Part shown: piece after piece, positions 32,572 through 39,631 of the stretch | Position numbering within the stretch: position 1 is the stretch's first letter | Layout: each line of letters starts with the position of its first letter | IMG/VR virus record: IMGVR_UViG_3300027963_000035 | Span: 124,001-188,000 of that record | Length of the DNA: 64,000 bases | Reading direction: 5' to 3' (one strand) | Source: a virus | The notes under the pieces: model-generated | Seen by the model: the letters and a program-made list of their open reading frames with translations, nothing else | The model's database searches: none | Told to the model about the DNA's origin: nothing | Position numbers and translations under genes: made by a program

Positions 32572-32883
32572 TTATTTCTGGAATGAGTTCAGAGTTATAT
32601 TCGTTAACTCAGTTGAAACTTCTTCAAGTTCCTTCTGTATTTCCTTCTTCCTTCTCGCTAGTCTCTTAACCTTTTCGGCTTCTTTAATCTTCACACTATT
32701 GTCAAACTGTTTAATGCAATCAAGCATTAAAGTTTCAACATCATTGCCTGTACTAAAAGTTACTTCGCCATAATCGCCATCTCTAACCGTAACCCTAAAT
32801 CCACGGACATGATTACCGATTATAAAGTTTCTTCCGAAACCTTTTGATAAGAAAAGTTTTACTTTAGGGTGTAGCATACTCAT
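32572..32883 (-). CDS. Hypothetical protein with C-terminal coiled coil
   Basis: 103 residues from the ATG just past the upstream stop (TAATATG). A beta-rich N-terminus (KVKLFLSKGFGRNFIIGNHV, GEVTFSTG) precedes a Lys/Glu coiled coil (KIKEAEKVKRLARRKKEIQK). No motif separates it from the gene upstream, so it is the second gene of that unit. Confidence 0.7.
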   Translation of the reverse strand: MSMLHPKVKLFLSKGFGRNFIIGNHVRGFRVTVRDGDYGEVTFSTGNDVETLMLDCIKQFDNSVKIKEAEKVKRLARRKKEIQKELEEVSTELTNITLNSFQK

Positions 32884-32884
32884 A

Positions 32885-33247
32885 TTATTCTGCAAACCTT
32901 AGTGGACTATTGTTATTATTTTCGTCTACAGGGTTCGCAGAAGAAACAATTTCATTCACAGAAGGTTTGAAACTAACCGTCACAGAACTAGCATCACGGC
33001 GGGTCATGCCAGTCGCTAGGCAGAAACTAAGTTTAGCATCACTTTCTTCCTTCCTAAATTCCTCTAGGATTTGATCCTGAGTTACAGGTTCACCCATAAG
33101 GTTACTAACCGTACCTCCAAAGATTTCCATAACTTCACAGATTCCGCCGTACCACATAGTGGCATCACCGGGATCGCAGTTATAAATATTGAGCCTGTCC
33201 TCAATGTTGTTGAGTTTAACAGTGCAATAATAACGATAATGTTCCAT
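32885..33247 (-). CDS. Hypothetical protein
   Basis: 120 residues (HYRYYCTVKLNNIEDRLNIY, MWYGGICEVMEIFGG, LATGMTRRDASSVTVSF). AAAGGAT lies upstream. Unit motif at 33275. No family recognised. Confidence 0.75.
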   Translation of the reverse strand: MEHYRYYCTVKLNNIEDRLNIYNCDPGDATMWYGGICEVMEIFGGTVSNLMGEPVTQDQILEEFRKEESDAKLSFCLATGMTRRDASSVTVSFKPSVNEIVSSANPVDENNNNSPLRFAE

Positions 33248-33286
33248 TTTTTCTATCCTTTCGTTACTACTCTACCGTACCAAAAA

Positions 33287-33436
33287 CTATCGGGCCGTTT
33301 CTTCCTTAACTGTTTCCATGACAATTAAATTTTCATCATAAGGAAGATTATCCAAAAAATTATGTAATTTTTCTGGATTTTCATATGGGTCGTATTTGAT
33401 TTGCCCTTGTTCATAGTAAATGTGAACGTAAAACAT
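33287..33436 (-). CDS. Hypothetical protein
   Basis: 49 residues (MFYVHIYYEQGQIKYDPY, LHNFLDNLPYDENLIVME), acidic. It begins just after the stop of the gene at 33442. The stop TAG lies next to the block motif at 33275. Confidence 0.65.
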   Translation of the reverse strand: MFYVHIYYEQGQIKYDPYENPEKLHNFLDNLPYDENLIVMETVKEETAR

Positions 33437-33441
33437 TACTA

Positions 33442-33654
33442 TTATTTAGCAGACCTGTATTCAACCTGAATAGTAGAATTTCTACTAACCATCTTCACAA
33501 AATTTGAAACACTTTCCCAATCAGGACTAGAGTCAATATACAACTCTTTTTCAGACCCGGGGAAGGCACTCAGTAAATATATTTCAAAACCACCGGAAGG
33601 ATACTCACCATCAACATATGGTTTATTTGTATTGATTACAATGTATTGTTTCAT
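33442..33654 (-). CDS. Hypothetical protein
   Basis: 70 residues, beta start (KQYIVINTNKPYVDGEYPSG) then acidic. ATGA overlap with the upstream gene. No family recognised. Confidence 0.7.
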   Translation of the reverse strand: MKQYIVINTNKPYVDGEYPSGGFEIYLLSAFPGSEKELYIDSSPDWESVSNFVKMVSRNSTIQVEYRSAK

Positions 33655-34004
33655 TCAAAACTTTTCAACAGTACCACATTTGGAAAGTAGTTCCAAACAT
33701 TACTGGGGTATTCTGAACTATTGTTTAATATGGGCTCGCCACTAATATACCAGTTGAAATCTTTCTGGTAAATATTTCTACCTTCACAAAATTTACGAAG
33801 GATACAATTAAGCCGGCTCTTGGTAACATATGTAGTGTATCCCTGATTATTAATCCCTACAGTCTTGTTGGTAATTTTAGCAATCAGGTTATTAAACAAA
33901 AAGACAAGAATCACATCATCGGCAACTTCAACCCTAGTGTTGCCACAAGAATGATTCTTCTTGTTCAAGATGCTATCAATCATCTCTTGTTCAATCTTAC
34001 GCAT
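33651..34004 (-). CDS. Hypothetical phage protein
   Basis: 117 residues from ATG 34004 (GAGGAAG upstream; the frame is open further up but through the motif at 34039). A short helix is followed by NTRVEVADDVILVFLFNNLIAKI, then Cys/Arg-rich helices. The NTxV-beta-hairpin pattern is common in small phage proteins of unknown role. First gene of a four-gene unit. Confidence 0.7.
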   Translation of the reverse strand: MRKIEQEMIDSILNKKNHSCGNTRVEVADDVILVFLFNNLIAKITNKTVGINNQGYTTYVTKSRLNCILRKFCEGRNIYQKDFNWYISGEPILNNSSEYPSNVWNYFPNVVLLKSFE

Positions 34005-34127
34005 CTTCTTCCTCAAGAGGGAGGTCGGGAAACTCCAACCGTACCAGAAACTATGTGGTTGAGAGAATGATTTAATGCGTTGATTGGTATATATAATACA
34101 TATAACCAAAAATCAAAAGGAGTATAT

Positions 34128-34595
34128 ATGAATAGCTGTAAATATTGCAATAGAACTATAAACAATAAAGGCTCTCTTGCATCTCATGAATTATGTTGTC
34201 AAAATAATCCCAAAAGAGTCAAAAGAATAAAATCACCAAAAGCAGGTGTTCAAAAAGGTTGCATACCTTGGAACAAAGGCAAAAAATTTGATGAAATAAC
34301 CTCCGCCAGTTTAAAAGAAAAAATAGAAAGTGGACAATATAAAACGTTTTGTGAATATCATGCTCGTAAATTAATAAAAAAATACTTAATACAAACACAT
34401 GGACATAAGTGTATAATGTGCGGATTATCGGAATGGCTAGGAGTCAGAATTCCCTTAGTTTGTGATCATATAGATGGTAATGCTGAAAATCATGATTTAT
34501 CTAACATGAGAATTATATGTAATAATTGCGATTCAATAACTGCAACTTTTAAAGGAAGAAACAGAGGCAAAGGAAGGAAAAATAGATATAAATAA
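34128..34595 (+). CDS. HNH endonuclease
   Basis: 155 residues from ATG 34128 (AAAGGAG five nt upstream; the longer upstream frame has no ribosome site). Two zinc motifs at the start (CKYCNR and a C/H set) precede the HNH core HKCIMCGL, LVCDHIDGNAENHDLSNMRI, CNNCD (about 110-145). It is inserted on the plus strand inside the leftward block. Unlike the other two HNH genes it lacks the helix-turn-helix tail and does not touch a tRNA. Confidence 0.85.
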   Translation: MNSCKYCNRTINNKGSLASHELCCQNNPKRVKRIKSPKAGVQKGCIPWNKGKKFDEITSASLKEKIESGQYKTFCEYHARKLIKKYLIQTHGHKCIMCGLSEWLGVRIPLVCDHIDGNAENHDLSNMRIICNNCDSITATFKGRNRGKGRKNRYK

Positions 34596-34607
34596 AGTTT
34601 AGAATAG

Positions 34608-34662
34608 TATATACCTATAGATTAACAATGACGTTAATCATGTTTTTTTAAAAGGAGTTTTA
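34608..34662 (+). promoter_or_regulatory. TATA box, 5' hairpin and strong Shine-Dalgarno
   Basis: TATATA (34608-34613), hairpin GATTAAC-AATGAC-GTTAATC (34620-34639), then AAAGGAG eight nt before ATG 34665. Confidence 0.6.
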
Positions 34663-34664
34663 TT

Positions 34665-35120
34665 ATGAGTGCAACAACATCACAAGGCACAGGTTTAGGA
34701 ATGGCCCCTAACCAAGTTTGTTTAACAGCCGCTGGCCCTCACATTGTCGCTGCTGGCATTGCCAGAACAGGAACTGTAGGATCAGACGGACAAACTAACA
34801 ATTGGTGGATCACAGTTGATTTAGAAGAAGTATTACCTTTAAATCCAGATATGTATAGTGTTATACTAACACAATGCGACGAAGAAGGTGCTTTACAAGG
34901 CGAGAATGGTCAAAGACCAAACCACGGCCCTCACGTTGAAAAATACGTTAAGGTCAATGGAACTCGTTATAACAAGTATGGTATTGACGATGAGTTCGAT
35001 AACTATGATAACTGGAAGAACAATGGTTTAGCTGGTTTCGTTATTCACTCAGGTGACGGCGATCCACACACCATGCAATACGTTGTAGTAAGAAATGGTT
35101 TCTTAAGACTAAGTAACTAA
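34665..35120 (+). CDS. Putative abundant structural protein
   Basis: 151 residues. Small, Gly/Asn-rich, beta-type sequence (APNQVCLTAAGPHIVAAGIA, NNWWITVDLEEVLPLNPDMY, GFVIHSGDGDPHTMQYVVV). It has a private promoter, stabilising hairpin, near-ideal ribosome site and perfect terminator, all signs of very high expression. It lies alone on the plus strand inside the leftward block. A decoration or minor capsid role is plausible, but I do not recognise the family. Confidence 0.75.
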   Translation: MSATTSQGTGLGMAPNQVCLTAAGPHIVAAGIARTGTVGSDGQTNNWWITVDLEEVLPLNPDMYSVILTQCDEEGALQGENGQRPNHGPHVEKYVKVNGTRYNKYGIDDEFDNYDNWKNNGLAGFVIHSGDGDPHTMQYVVVRNGFLRLSN

Positions 35121-35150
35121 TAATTTAACTAAAAACACATTCGGTGTTAA

Positions 35151-35178
35151 CCCCAAGACTAACCTCTTGGGGTTTTTT
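35151..35178 (+). terminator. Rho-independent terminator
   Basis: CCCCAAGA-CTAACC-TCTTGGGG followed by six T. Confidence 0.95.
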
Positions 35179-35407
35179 ATTGTACCAAACCCTTTTGTAT
35201 CTGCCAATTCTTATGCTCCATAACAACGTCGATATTATTACGAAGTAGATTATCAGGAGCAGTATCACAATACAAACTAATCATCTCGAGAATATCGTCT
35301 AAACTATTCTTGAGAATATTATCTTGAGTTAAACTCTTTGAATAAGAAAGTTTACTGGCGATCTTGCAAAAGAGTATGGCCTGTTCCTTATCCATAAGAT
35401 TCACCAT
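35177..35407 (-). CDS. Hypothetical helical protein
   Basis: 76 residues, helical (KEQAILFCKIASKLSYSKSL, NNIDVVMEHKNWQIQKG). The start overlaps the HTH stop (ATGGTGA). Its end runs over a degenerate motif copy (GGTACAATAA), which provides the stop. Confidence 0.7.
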   Translation of the reverse strand: MVNLMDKEQAILFCKIASKLSYSKSLTQDNILKNSLDDILEMISLYCDTAPDNLLRNNIDVVMEHKNWQIQKGLVQ

Positions 35408-35631
35408 TGTGGCACAGGGGCTCCCTTAGCCCGGAGTTTATGACAACGCTGCCTTACTGCTTGAGGAGAGATCCCCAATTCATTTGCAACACTAATACTG
35501 TTTCCGCCATTCTTAACGGCTTCTACAATACTCTTGAGGAAAACGTCAAGGGGGATTCTCTTATTCTTCTTCTGAGTGGCTTCAGTTTCACCACCAAGAA
35601 TGAAATCACTAAAGTCAATATCGTCTAGCAT
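35401..35631 (-). CDS. HTH protein, paralog 4
   Basis: 76 residues. The core KNGGNSISVANELGISPQAV and RQRCHKLRAKG aligns with the other paralogs, most closely 23517. It has an acidic N-terminal extension (MLDDIDFSDFILGGE) and no C-terminal tail. No hairpin follows; it is coupled to the next gene. Confidence 0.8.
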   Translation of the reverse strand: MLDDIDFSDFILGGETEATQKKNKRIPLDVFLKSIVEAVKNGGNSISVANELGISPQAVRQRCHKLRAKGAPVPQW

Positions 35632-35654
35632 CTAGAGTTCTCCGTGTGACACCC

Positions 35655-35804
35655 TCACACCGTACCAGATTCTACCGTTCTCTCTACCCAGATTTCACAA
35701 CCAAACTTCATTCTGGCGAATCTATTTGCGTCCCATTCGCTATAAGCAGATACATACCCTGCTATTCGGTTGTTCTTCCAAACAATCCAAGTATATTTTT
35801 CCAT
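35655..35804 (-). CDS. Hypothetical protein
   Basis: 49 residues from ATG 35804 (AGAGGTATT upstream). Trp/Tyr-rich (YTWIVWKNNRIAGYVSAYS, WDANRFARMKFG). The last codons overlap the motif at 35660. Resembles small phage proteins with an A-x-x-W-D-A helix. Confidence 0.65.
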   Translation of the reverse strand: MEKYTWIVWKNNRIAGYVSAYSEWDANRFARMKFGCEIWVERTVESGTV

Positions 35805-35847
35805 AATACCTCTATTATAATCTAATAGAGGATATTGGTCAATACAT

Positions 35848-36201
35848 TTAAACACCACTCTTAAGAGCCCGATTAGTAGCAATCTTCACACCCAGTTTAC
35901 GATTAAACATTCCGCCTGCTGGAACATTAAACTTACCCCTCAGATCACGACCATCAGGAGTAGTAATCTCCACAATAGTAAAGCCGCCCTTGCAACTGAG
36001 TTCCCAGTTCACACTTTGAACTAAGTTGTTAAATTGTTCATATTCACGCTTGCTCATATATTCGTGAATAATTTCTGGAGAGTTAGCATGATCCGGAGTA
36101 ACACAACGGAGATAAACCCGTCCGTGATAAACACGAACCTTATAACCAGTCTTACGAAGAACTTCTACGTTTGGCATTTCAATTTTAGTCAAGGTAGTCA
36201 T
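35848..36201 (-). CDS. Hypothetical protein
   Basis: 117 residues, basic and beta-rich (YKVRVYHGRVYLRCVTPDH, GGFTIVEITTPDGRDLRGKF). AAAGGAAATT lies before ATG. Third gene of the unit starting at motif 36771. No family recognised. Confidence 0.75.
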   Translation of the reverse strand: MTTLTKIEMPNVEVLRKTGYKVRVYHGRVYLRCVTPDHANSPEIIHEYMSKREYEQFNNLVQSVNWELSCKGGFTIVEITTPDGRDLRGKFNVPAGGMFNRKLGVKIATNRALKSGV

Positions 36202-36216
36202 AATTAAATTTCCTTT

Positions 36217-36441
36217 TTACCAGGGGCGGGCAGGGTCACGACGAAGAATTTTTTTCTTCTTCTTATAAAAAGCCTTAGTCTCTGATTCAACTTGTTCTTT
36301 GAACTCTTTGATTCTAGATCGTAAATCTGCGACTTTTTCACTAAATGTAAGTGTCGAAGTTTCAAAGTCCTTGCTAATCTTGTTAAGTGGAGGCATACCA
36401 CTAACAAATTTGTGCCACCAATTAGAATGTTGATCACTCAT
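36217..36441 (-). CDS. Hypothetical protein
   Basis: 74 residues. Two W residues near the start (SNWWHKFVSG), then a charged coiled coil (VADLRSRIKEFKEQVESETK) and a Lys-rich end. TAATG overlap with the gene upstream. Confidence 0.7.
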   Translation of the reverse strand: MSDQHSNWWHKFVSGMPPLNKISKDFETSTLTFSEKVADLRSRIKEFKEQVESETKAFYKKKKKILRRDPARPW

Positions 36442-36761
36442 TAAAGATCCCTCTTTCTTTTAACATCCTCAACAGTATGATTATACTCTATTCCACTTTC
36501 TCGGCAATATCTGCTGATGGGATAGTATCCACTAAAACGTCCATAACCATTATCAACAAGCCACTTACCGGCATTGTATGACCATTGATCCCCATACCCA
36601 TAAGTGAAAGGAATCTTATGAACCAAATGGTCATTTACCCAAATTTCAACGGTATGGTAGGTATTACCATAAGAGCGTTGAAACCATCGACGAGCATGAA
36701 GATAAATTTTCTTAACTTCAACAAAACTGGTGAGGAGTTTTTCTTTTTGGATTGTTTCCAT
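36441..36761 (-). CDS. Hypothetical protein
   Basis: 106 residues from ATG 36761. Aromatic-rich beta part (YHTVEIWVNDHLVHKIPFTY, GYGDQWSYNAGKWL). The unit motif lies 10 nt upstream with no clear Shine-Dalgarno. Confidence 0.7.
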   Translation of the reverse strand: METIQKEKLLTSFVEVKKIYLHARRWFQRSYGNTYHTVEIWVNDHLVHKIPFTYGYGDQWSYNAGKWLVDNGYGRFSGYYPISRYCRESGIEYNHTVEDVKRKRDL

Positions 36762-36809
36762 GCTCACTCACCGTACCAGAGGGAAAGAAAATTTTTACTA
36801 TTTTAGGAT

Positions 36810-37421
36810 ATGGATCCTGCTTCAAAATACCCAAATCAATATGATTTATGTTCCTGTGGTAAACACAAAACAATCTTGTCTAAACATTGTATCAAATGCT
36901 GCAATAATGGTCAAATAAAATATCTAACAATCAAAGATGCGATGGTATCAGCACTGCATGGACAAAGTGCAAAATTTAATGTTGTCAGAAACAGAGCCAG
37001 GGTTCAATATAGGAATATAAAGTGTCAATTTTGCGGATACGATAAACACGTTGAAGTTTGTCACATTAAACCAATCCACTCATTCCCAGAAGAAACTTTA
37101 ATATCTGAGGTGAATGACCAGTCTAATATTTTAATTCTTTGTCCCAATTGTCATTGGGAGTTTGACAAAAAGAATCAAAAACCTAGAAAAGAAAAAATAA
37201 AAAAACAAAGACCAAGGAAGGTTGAATGGCCCACAAAAGAATTACTAAAAAAACTTGTATGGGAAATGCCAACCATTCAAATTGCTAAACAATATGGAGT
37301 ATCTGATAAAGCTGTTGGTAAATGGGTAAAGAAATATAATCTAACCAAACCACCAAGAGGATATTGGAGAAAAAACAAAGAGTGCGACCCCTGGGAATCG
37401 AACCCAGAACCCCAAAATTAA
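36810..37421 (+). CDS. HNH endonuclease with helix-turn-helix, ending inside tRNA-Lys
   Basis: 203 residues. The N-terminus carries a zinc-ribbon-like C-x-C/C-x2-C set. The HNH core is IKCQFCGYDKHVEVCHIKPI and LILCPNCHWEFD (about 68-115). The tail (EWPTKELLKKLVWEMPTIQI, AKQYGVSDKAVGKWVKKYN) is closely similar to that of the gene at 19622. The last 13 codons and stop are antisense to the 3' half of tRNA-Lys. The same arrangement at two loci suggests site-specific insertion next to tRNA 3' ends. Confidence 0.85.
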   Translation: MDPASKYPNQYDLCSCGKHKTILSKHCIKCCNNGQIKYLTIKDAMVSALHGQSAKFNVVRNRARVQYRNIKCQFCGYDKHVEVCHIKPIHSFPEETLISEVNDQSNILILCPNCHWEFDKKNQKPRKEKIKKQRPRKVEWPTKELLKKLVWEMPTIQIAKQYGVSDKAVGKWVKKYNLTKPPRGYWRKNKECDPWESNPEPQN

Positions 37422-37455
37422 AAGTTTCGTGCTCTGCCAATTGAGCTAGGGTCGC
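37383..37455 (-). tRNA. tRNA-Lys(UUU)
   Basis: Acceptor GCGACCC/GGGTCGC, D-arm with GCTC/GAGC, anticodon loop CTTTTAA (UUU), T-arm CTGGG-TTCGATT-CCCAG. All arms are canonical. No CCA is encoded. A block motif lies 26 nt upstream. Its 3' half is overlapped by the opposite HNH gene. Confidence 0.95.
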
Positions 37456-37511
37456 CCGACTTAATCAACAACAAAACACTACCGTACCAGAAACAAACTT
37501 TTCGTCAACCC

Positions 37512-37543
37512 CTCCCCTCCCCCACATTAAAGGGGGAGGGGAG
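37512..37543 (-). terminator. G/C-rich hairpin after HTH gene
   Basis: CTCCCCTCCCCC pairs with GGGGGAGGGGAG (12 bp, 8-nt loop), 13 nt past the HTH stop. No strong T-run. Confidence 0.75.
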
Positions 37544-37556
37544 AAGATTAAATCCT

Positions 37557-37811
37557 TCACTCAACCCCAAGCGAGGCAAGGATAGCCGCTGCCCGTTCAG
37601 CGGTGTTGCTAGTCCGACCACCACCCTCAAAGCGGGGGATATTCAGACCATGCTTCTTCCGCAACTGCGAAAGACGCACCGAAACCGAACCGGCCACAAT
37701 GCCCAGTTCGTTCGCAACATCTTCAACACTACCGCCAGCCCGCTGCGTCTCGATGACACAGGTGAGGAAACGCTCCAGCGACACACCAGCCTGACCCTTA
37801 GCACGACCCAT
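37557..37811 (-). CDS. HTH protein, paralog 5 (MGRQ type)
   Basis: 84 residues from ATG 37811 (AGGGAG upstream, same start position as its paralogs). Core AGGSVEDVANELGIVAGSVS; tail GGRTSNTAERAAAILASLGV. G+C is far above its neighbours. Unit motif at 37878, hairpin after the stop. Confidence 0.85.
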   Translation of the reverse strand: MGRAKGQAGVSLERFLTCVIETQRAGGSVEDVANELGIVAGSVSVRLSQLRKKHGLNIPRFEGGGRTSNTAERAAAILASLGVE

Positions 37812-37894
37812 AGTATTAAACTCCCTCTTTAACAACCCTTTCTTCCAGACTCACGTTGAATCGGGAACAACCACCAACCGTACCAAAAGGAAAC

Positions 37895-38380
37895 TTACTT
37901 CTTTCTTAAACTACCTAAAAACCTGTCTTTGACACTATAAAGAACTTTTTCGTAATCTTTAATGAAAACTTCAATTTGATCGTGTTCACCTGGTGCTGAT
38001 ACATCCATACTCACATAATCCTCGCCCTGCATACCCTGTTCACTATAGTCTACTGCGTTGAGTCCCTTTTTACTGAAACCTAAATCAATAAGACTTTTCT
38101 TAAAGGTAGTCAGCCAAAGTTTATCGGTATAAATCAAACCATGCTTTTCAACATTCCAAGTTTTCTTGGAAAAATACGCCCTTAATTCAAAACAATCATC
38201 GTGTCCTTCGTAAGTGTTCAAATCAAGTTCGATTATCTTCACAAAGTCTTTAACTACACCACTCCAATAACCGCTACCTTCAGTAGAGGTGACTAGACTC
38301 ACTTTACGAATATAATGATAACAATCTGGACGCACTTTAAGGCCAGTTTCAATCCAGTCAGGACGAGGATTAATCTTCAT
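37895..38380 (-). CDS. Hypothetical protein
   Basis: 161 residues from ATG 38380 (CGGAGA upstream), overlapping the preceding stop by 11 nt. Alpha/beta protein (YIRKVSLVTSTEGSGYWSGV, FELRAYFSKKTWNVEKHG, DQIEVFIKDYEKVLYSVK). No family recognised. Confidence 0.75.
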   Translation of the reverse strand: MKINPRPDWIETGLKVRPDCYHYIRKVSLVTSTEGSGYWSGVVKDFVKIIELDLNTYEGHDDCFELRAYFSKKTWNVEKHGLIYTDKLWLTTFKKSLIDLGFSKKGLNAVDYSEQGMQGEDYVSMDVSAPGEHDQIEVFIKDYEKVLYSVKDRFLGSLRKK

Positions 38381-38585
38381 CGTAATCATTCTCCGGTGGA
38401 AACAAGTTGTCGAAACAGGTTCCACAAGTCTGACTAATCATCAATTCCCGATCATCTGCACTAAGATGGGGAAACAAGTCTTGAATAAAACCTTGTCCCA
38501 TACTCCACTTCACATATGTGGAGGGATCAACACTAATAAGTTTCTTCACACCGCAGAGTCGGCAGGAGATACTAATGTTTTGCAT
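38370..38585 (-). CDS. Putative zinc-binding protein
   Basis: 71 residues. SCRLCGVKK near the start and TCGTCFDNLFP near the end give two C-x2-C pairs. The block motif lies about 10 nt before ATG with no ribosome site. Confidence 0.65.
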   Translation of the reverse strand: MQNISISCRLCGVKKLISVDPSTYVKWSMGQGFIQDLFPHLSADDRELMISQTCGTCFDNLFPPENDYDED

Positions 38586-38612
38586 GGTCAAAAAGCGTAC
38601 CAGAGGGAAACT

Positions 38613-38903
38613 CTAGACTTTAAAAGGAGGAGTTGAACAAGAGGGATTACCAGTGTGTGAAAAACTAGTCTTAAAACACCCCTCATTAAAATGCTTCTGG
38701 TATTCCTCGTTAAACAGGATCTGGTAAGCCAAACCACCAAACTCTGCAATTTCTTTCAGACGCTTGAGGTTCTGTTCACCATTACGCCAGACCCTATTAT
38801 CGTCGCTCCAACTGTAATACCAGTCGTGATTCTCTAGGAGAGTCTTGTATTCAGCGAGTTTCTGGTCGAAACTGGCAAGCATACTGTTTTTACTAGTTTC
38901 CAT
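38613..38903 (-). CDS. Hypothetical protein
   Basis: 96 residues from ATG 38903. Helical with Trp-rich WYYSWSDDNRVWRNG, and a Ser/Thr/Pro tail. The unit motif lies 10 nt upstream. No family recognised. Confidence 0.7.
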   Translation of the reverse strand: METSKNSMLASFDQKLAEYKTLLENHDWYYSWSDDNRVWRNGEQNLKRLKEIAEFGGLAYQILFNEEYQKHFNEGCFKTSFSHTGNPSCSTPPFKV

Positions 38904-38939
38904 GACAAGAGACCGTACCAAAAAGAAAAGAAGAAACCT

Positions 38940-39230
38940 TCAAAACTTGACTCCAAGATTAGCTAGTTCTGTCAAATAATTGTCTAATAGTTTCACAATT
39001 TGATCATTATTATAAAATCCGCTCAATGCTTCACTTCCTATTAAAACATCATTCAGAATTGAATTCTTCATTTTTGAAAGATAGTCTTGAACTTTTTTTT
39101 CATCTGGTTTGAAACTGTATCTGTCAAAGTTCTTTGGATGATATTCACCATGAGGTATTTTGTTATGACTAAGGAATCCTGATCTGCTCATCACATCTTC
39201 ACTAATTTTCCATTCTTTATATGTTTTCAT
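38940..39230 (-). CDS. Tagged protein (MKTYKEWK) of unknown function
   Basis: 96 residues from ATG 39230 (GTGAGGAATAAT upstream). The tag MKTYKEWKISED is followed by a short charged domain (HPKNFDRYSFKPDEKKVQDY). It is one of the few tagged genes with a Shine-Dalgarno. It lies at the upstream edge of the regulated block, without a block motif. Confidence 0.75.
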   Translation of the reverse strand: MKTYKEWKISEDVMSRSGFLSHNKIPHGEYHPKNFDRYSFKPDEKKVQDYLSKMKNSILNDVLIGSEALSGFYNNDQIVKLLDNYLTELANLGVKF

Positions 39231-39631
39231 ATTATTCCTCACTTTCGTCAGGCATGTCAACAAAGTCTATAAATGTTATATAATACATCATAAGTTTATA
39301 TAGAACGTGCAAAACATTTTTTCAAGCAGAAACCAAGAAATTCTCCTAAATGCTTGTGAAATAAGGACTTAGGGAAAATAGGAAAAAGCCAATTCTCCTA
39401 AGTCCTTGTGAACAAAAGACTTAGGGAAAAATTCAAAAAACTATGAACACTATAGTCATCATCATGTCCGGCAAAGTTGAGACTTGCAGGTATGAAACAT
39501 TTATAAATTATATTTTTAATACAAAAAAAATAAAATAACTCAAATGTGGTACCTTGACTAGGGGGTTTGGACAGCATAGAGTGTTTATGCGGAGGATGGT
39601 TTCACAAGGAAGTGAGAAGAGGAACTAAAGA
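39231..39631. promoter_or_regulatory. Divergent regulatory region
   Basis: 401 nt without a gene, between leftward 39230 and rightward 39632. It holds two tandem hairpin repeats (39341-39430), an AT-rich middle, and a G-rich stretch (about 39556-39625) with GGAGGATGG and GAAGAGGAAC just before ATG 39632, which may be part of a structured leader. Confidence 0.45.
39341..39430 (+). repeat. Tandem hairpin repeat with alternative pairing
   Basis: Two 38-nt copies (39341-39378 and 39393-39430). Copy 2 can fold on itself (CCTAAGTC/GACTTAGG). Alternatively AAGGACTTAGG of copy 1 (39363-39373) pairs perfectly with CCTAAGTCCTT of copy 2 (39397-39407), so the two structures exclude each other. Confidence 0.7.

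Larger units (their letters stand above)
22357..38919 (-). promoter_or_regulatory. Dispersed TGGTACGGT motif, about 45 copies, one per transcription unit
   Basis: On the plus strand it reads CCGTACYRRA. Copies start at 22357, 22425, 22458, 22490, 23071, 23308, 23465, 23812, 23974, 24158, 24419, 24695, 24923, 25130, 25662, 25944, 26267, 26503, 26769, 26965, 27378, 27670, 27875, 28102, 28472, 28808, 29063, 29571, 29759, 30014, 30218, 30575, 30928, 31506, 31805, 32107, 32536, 33275, 34039, 35660, 36771, 37482, 37878, 38595 and 38913. All are oriented the same way, at the end of the preceding gene and 8-90 nt before a leftward start. The sense form TGGTACGGT fits TGnTAnnnT, an extended -10 variant; two genes begin only 8-9 nt after it. 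Promoter function is inferred. Confidence 0.8.
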
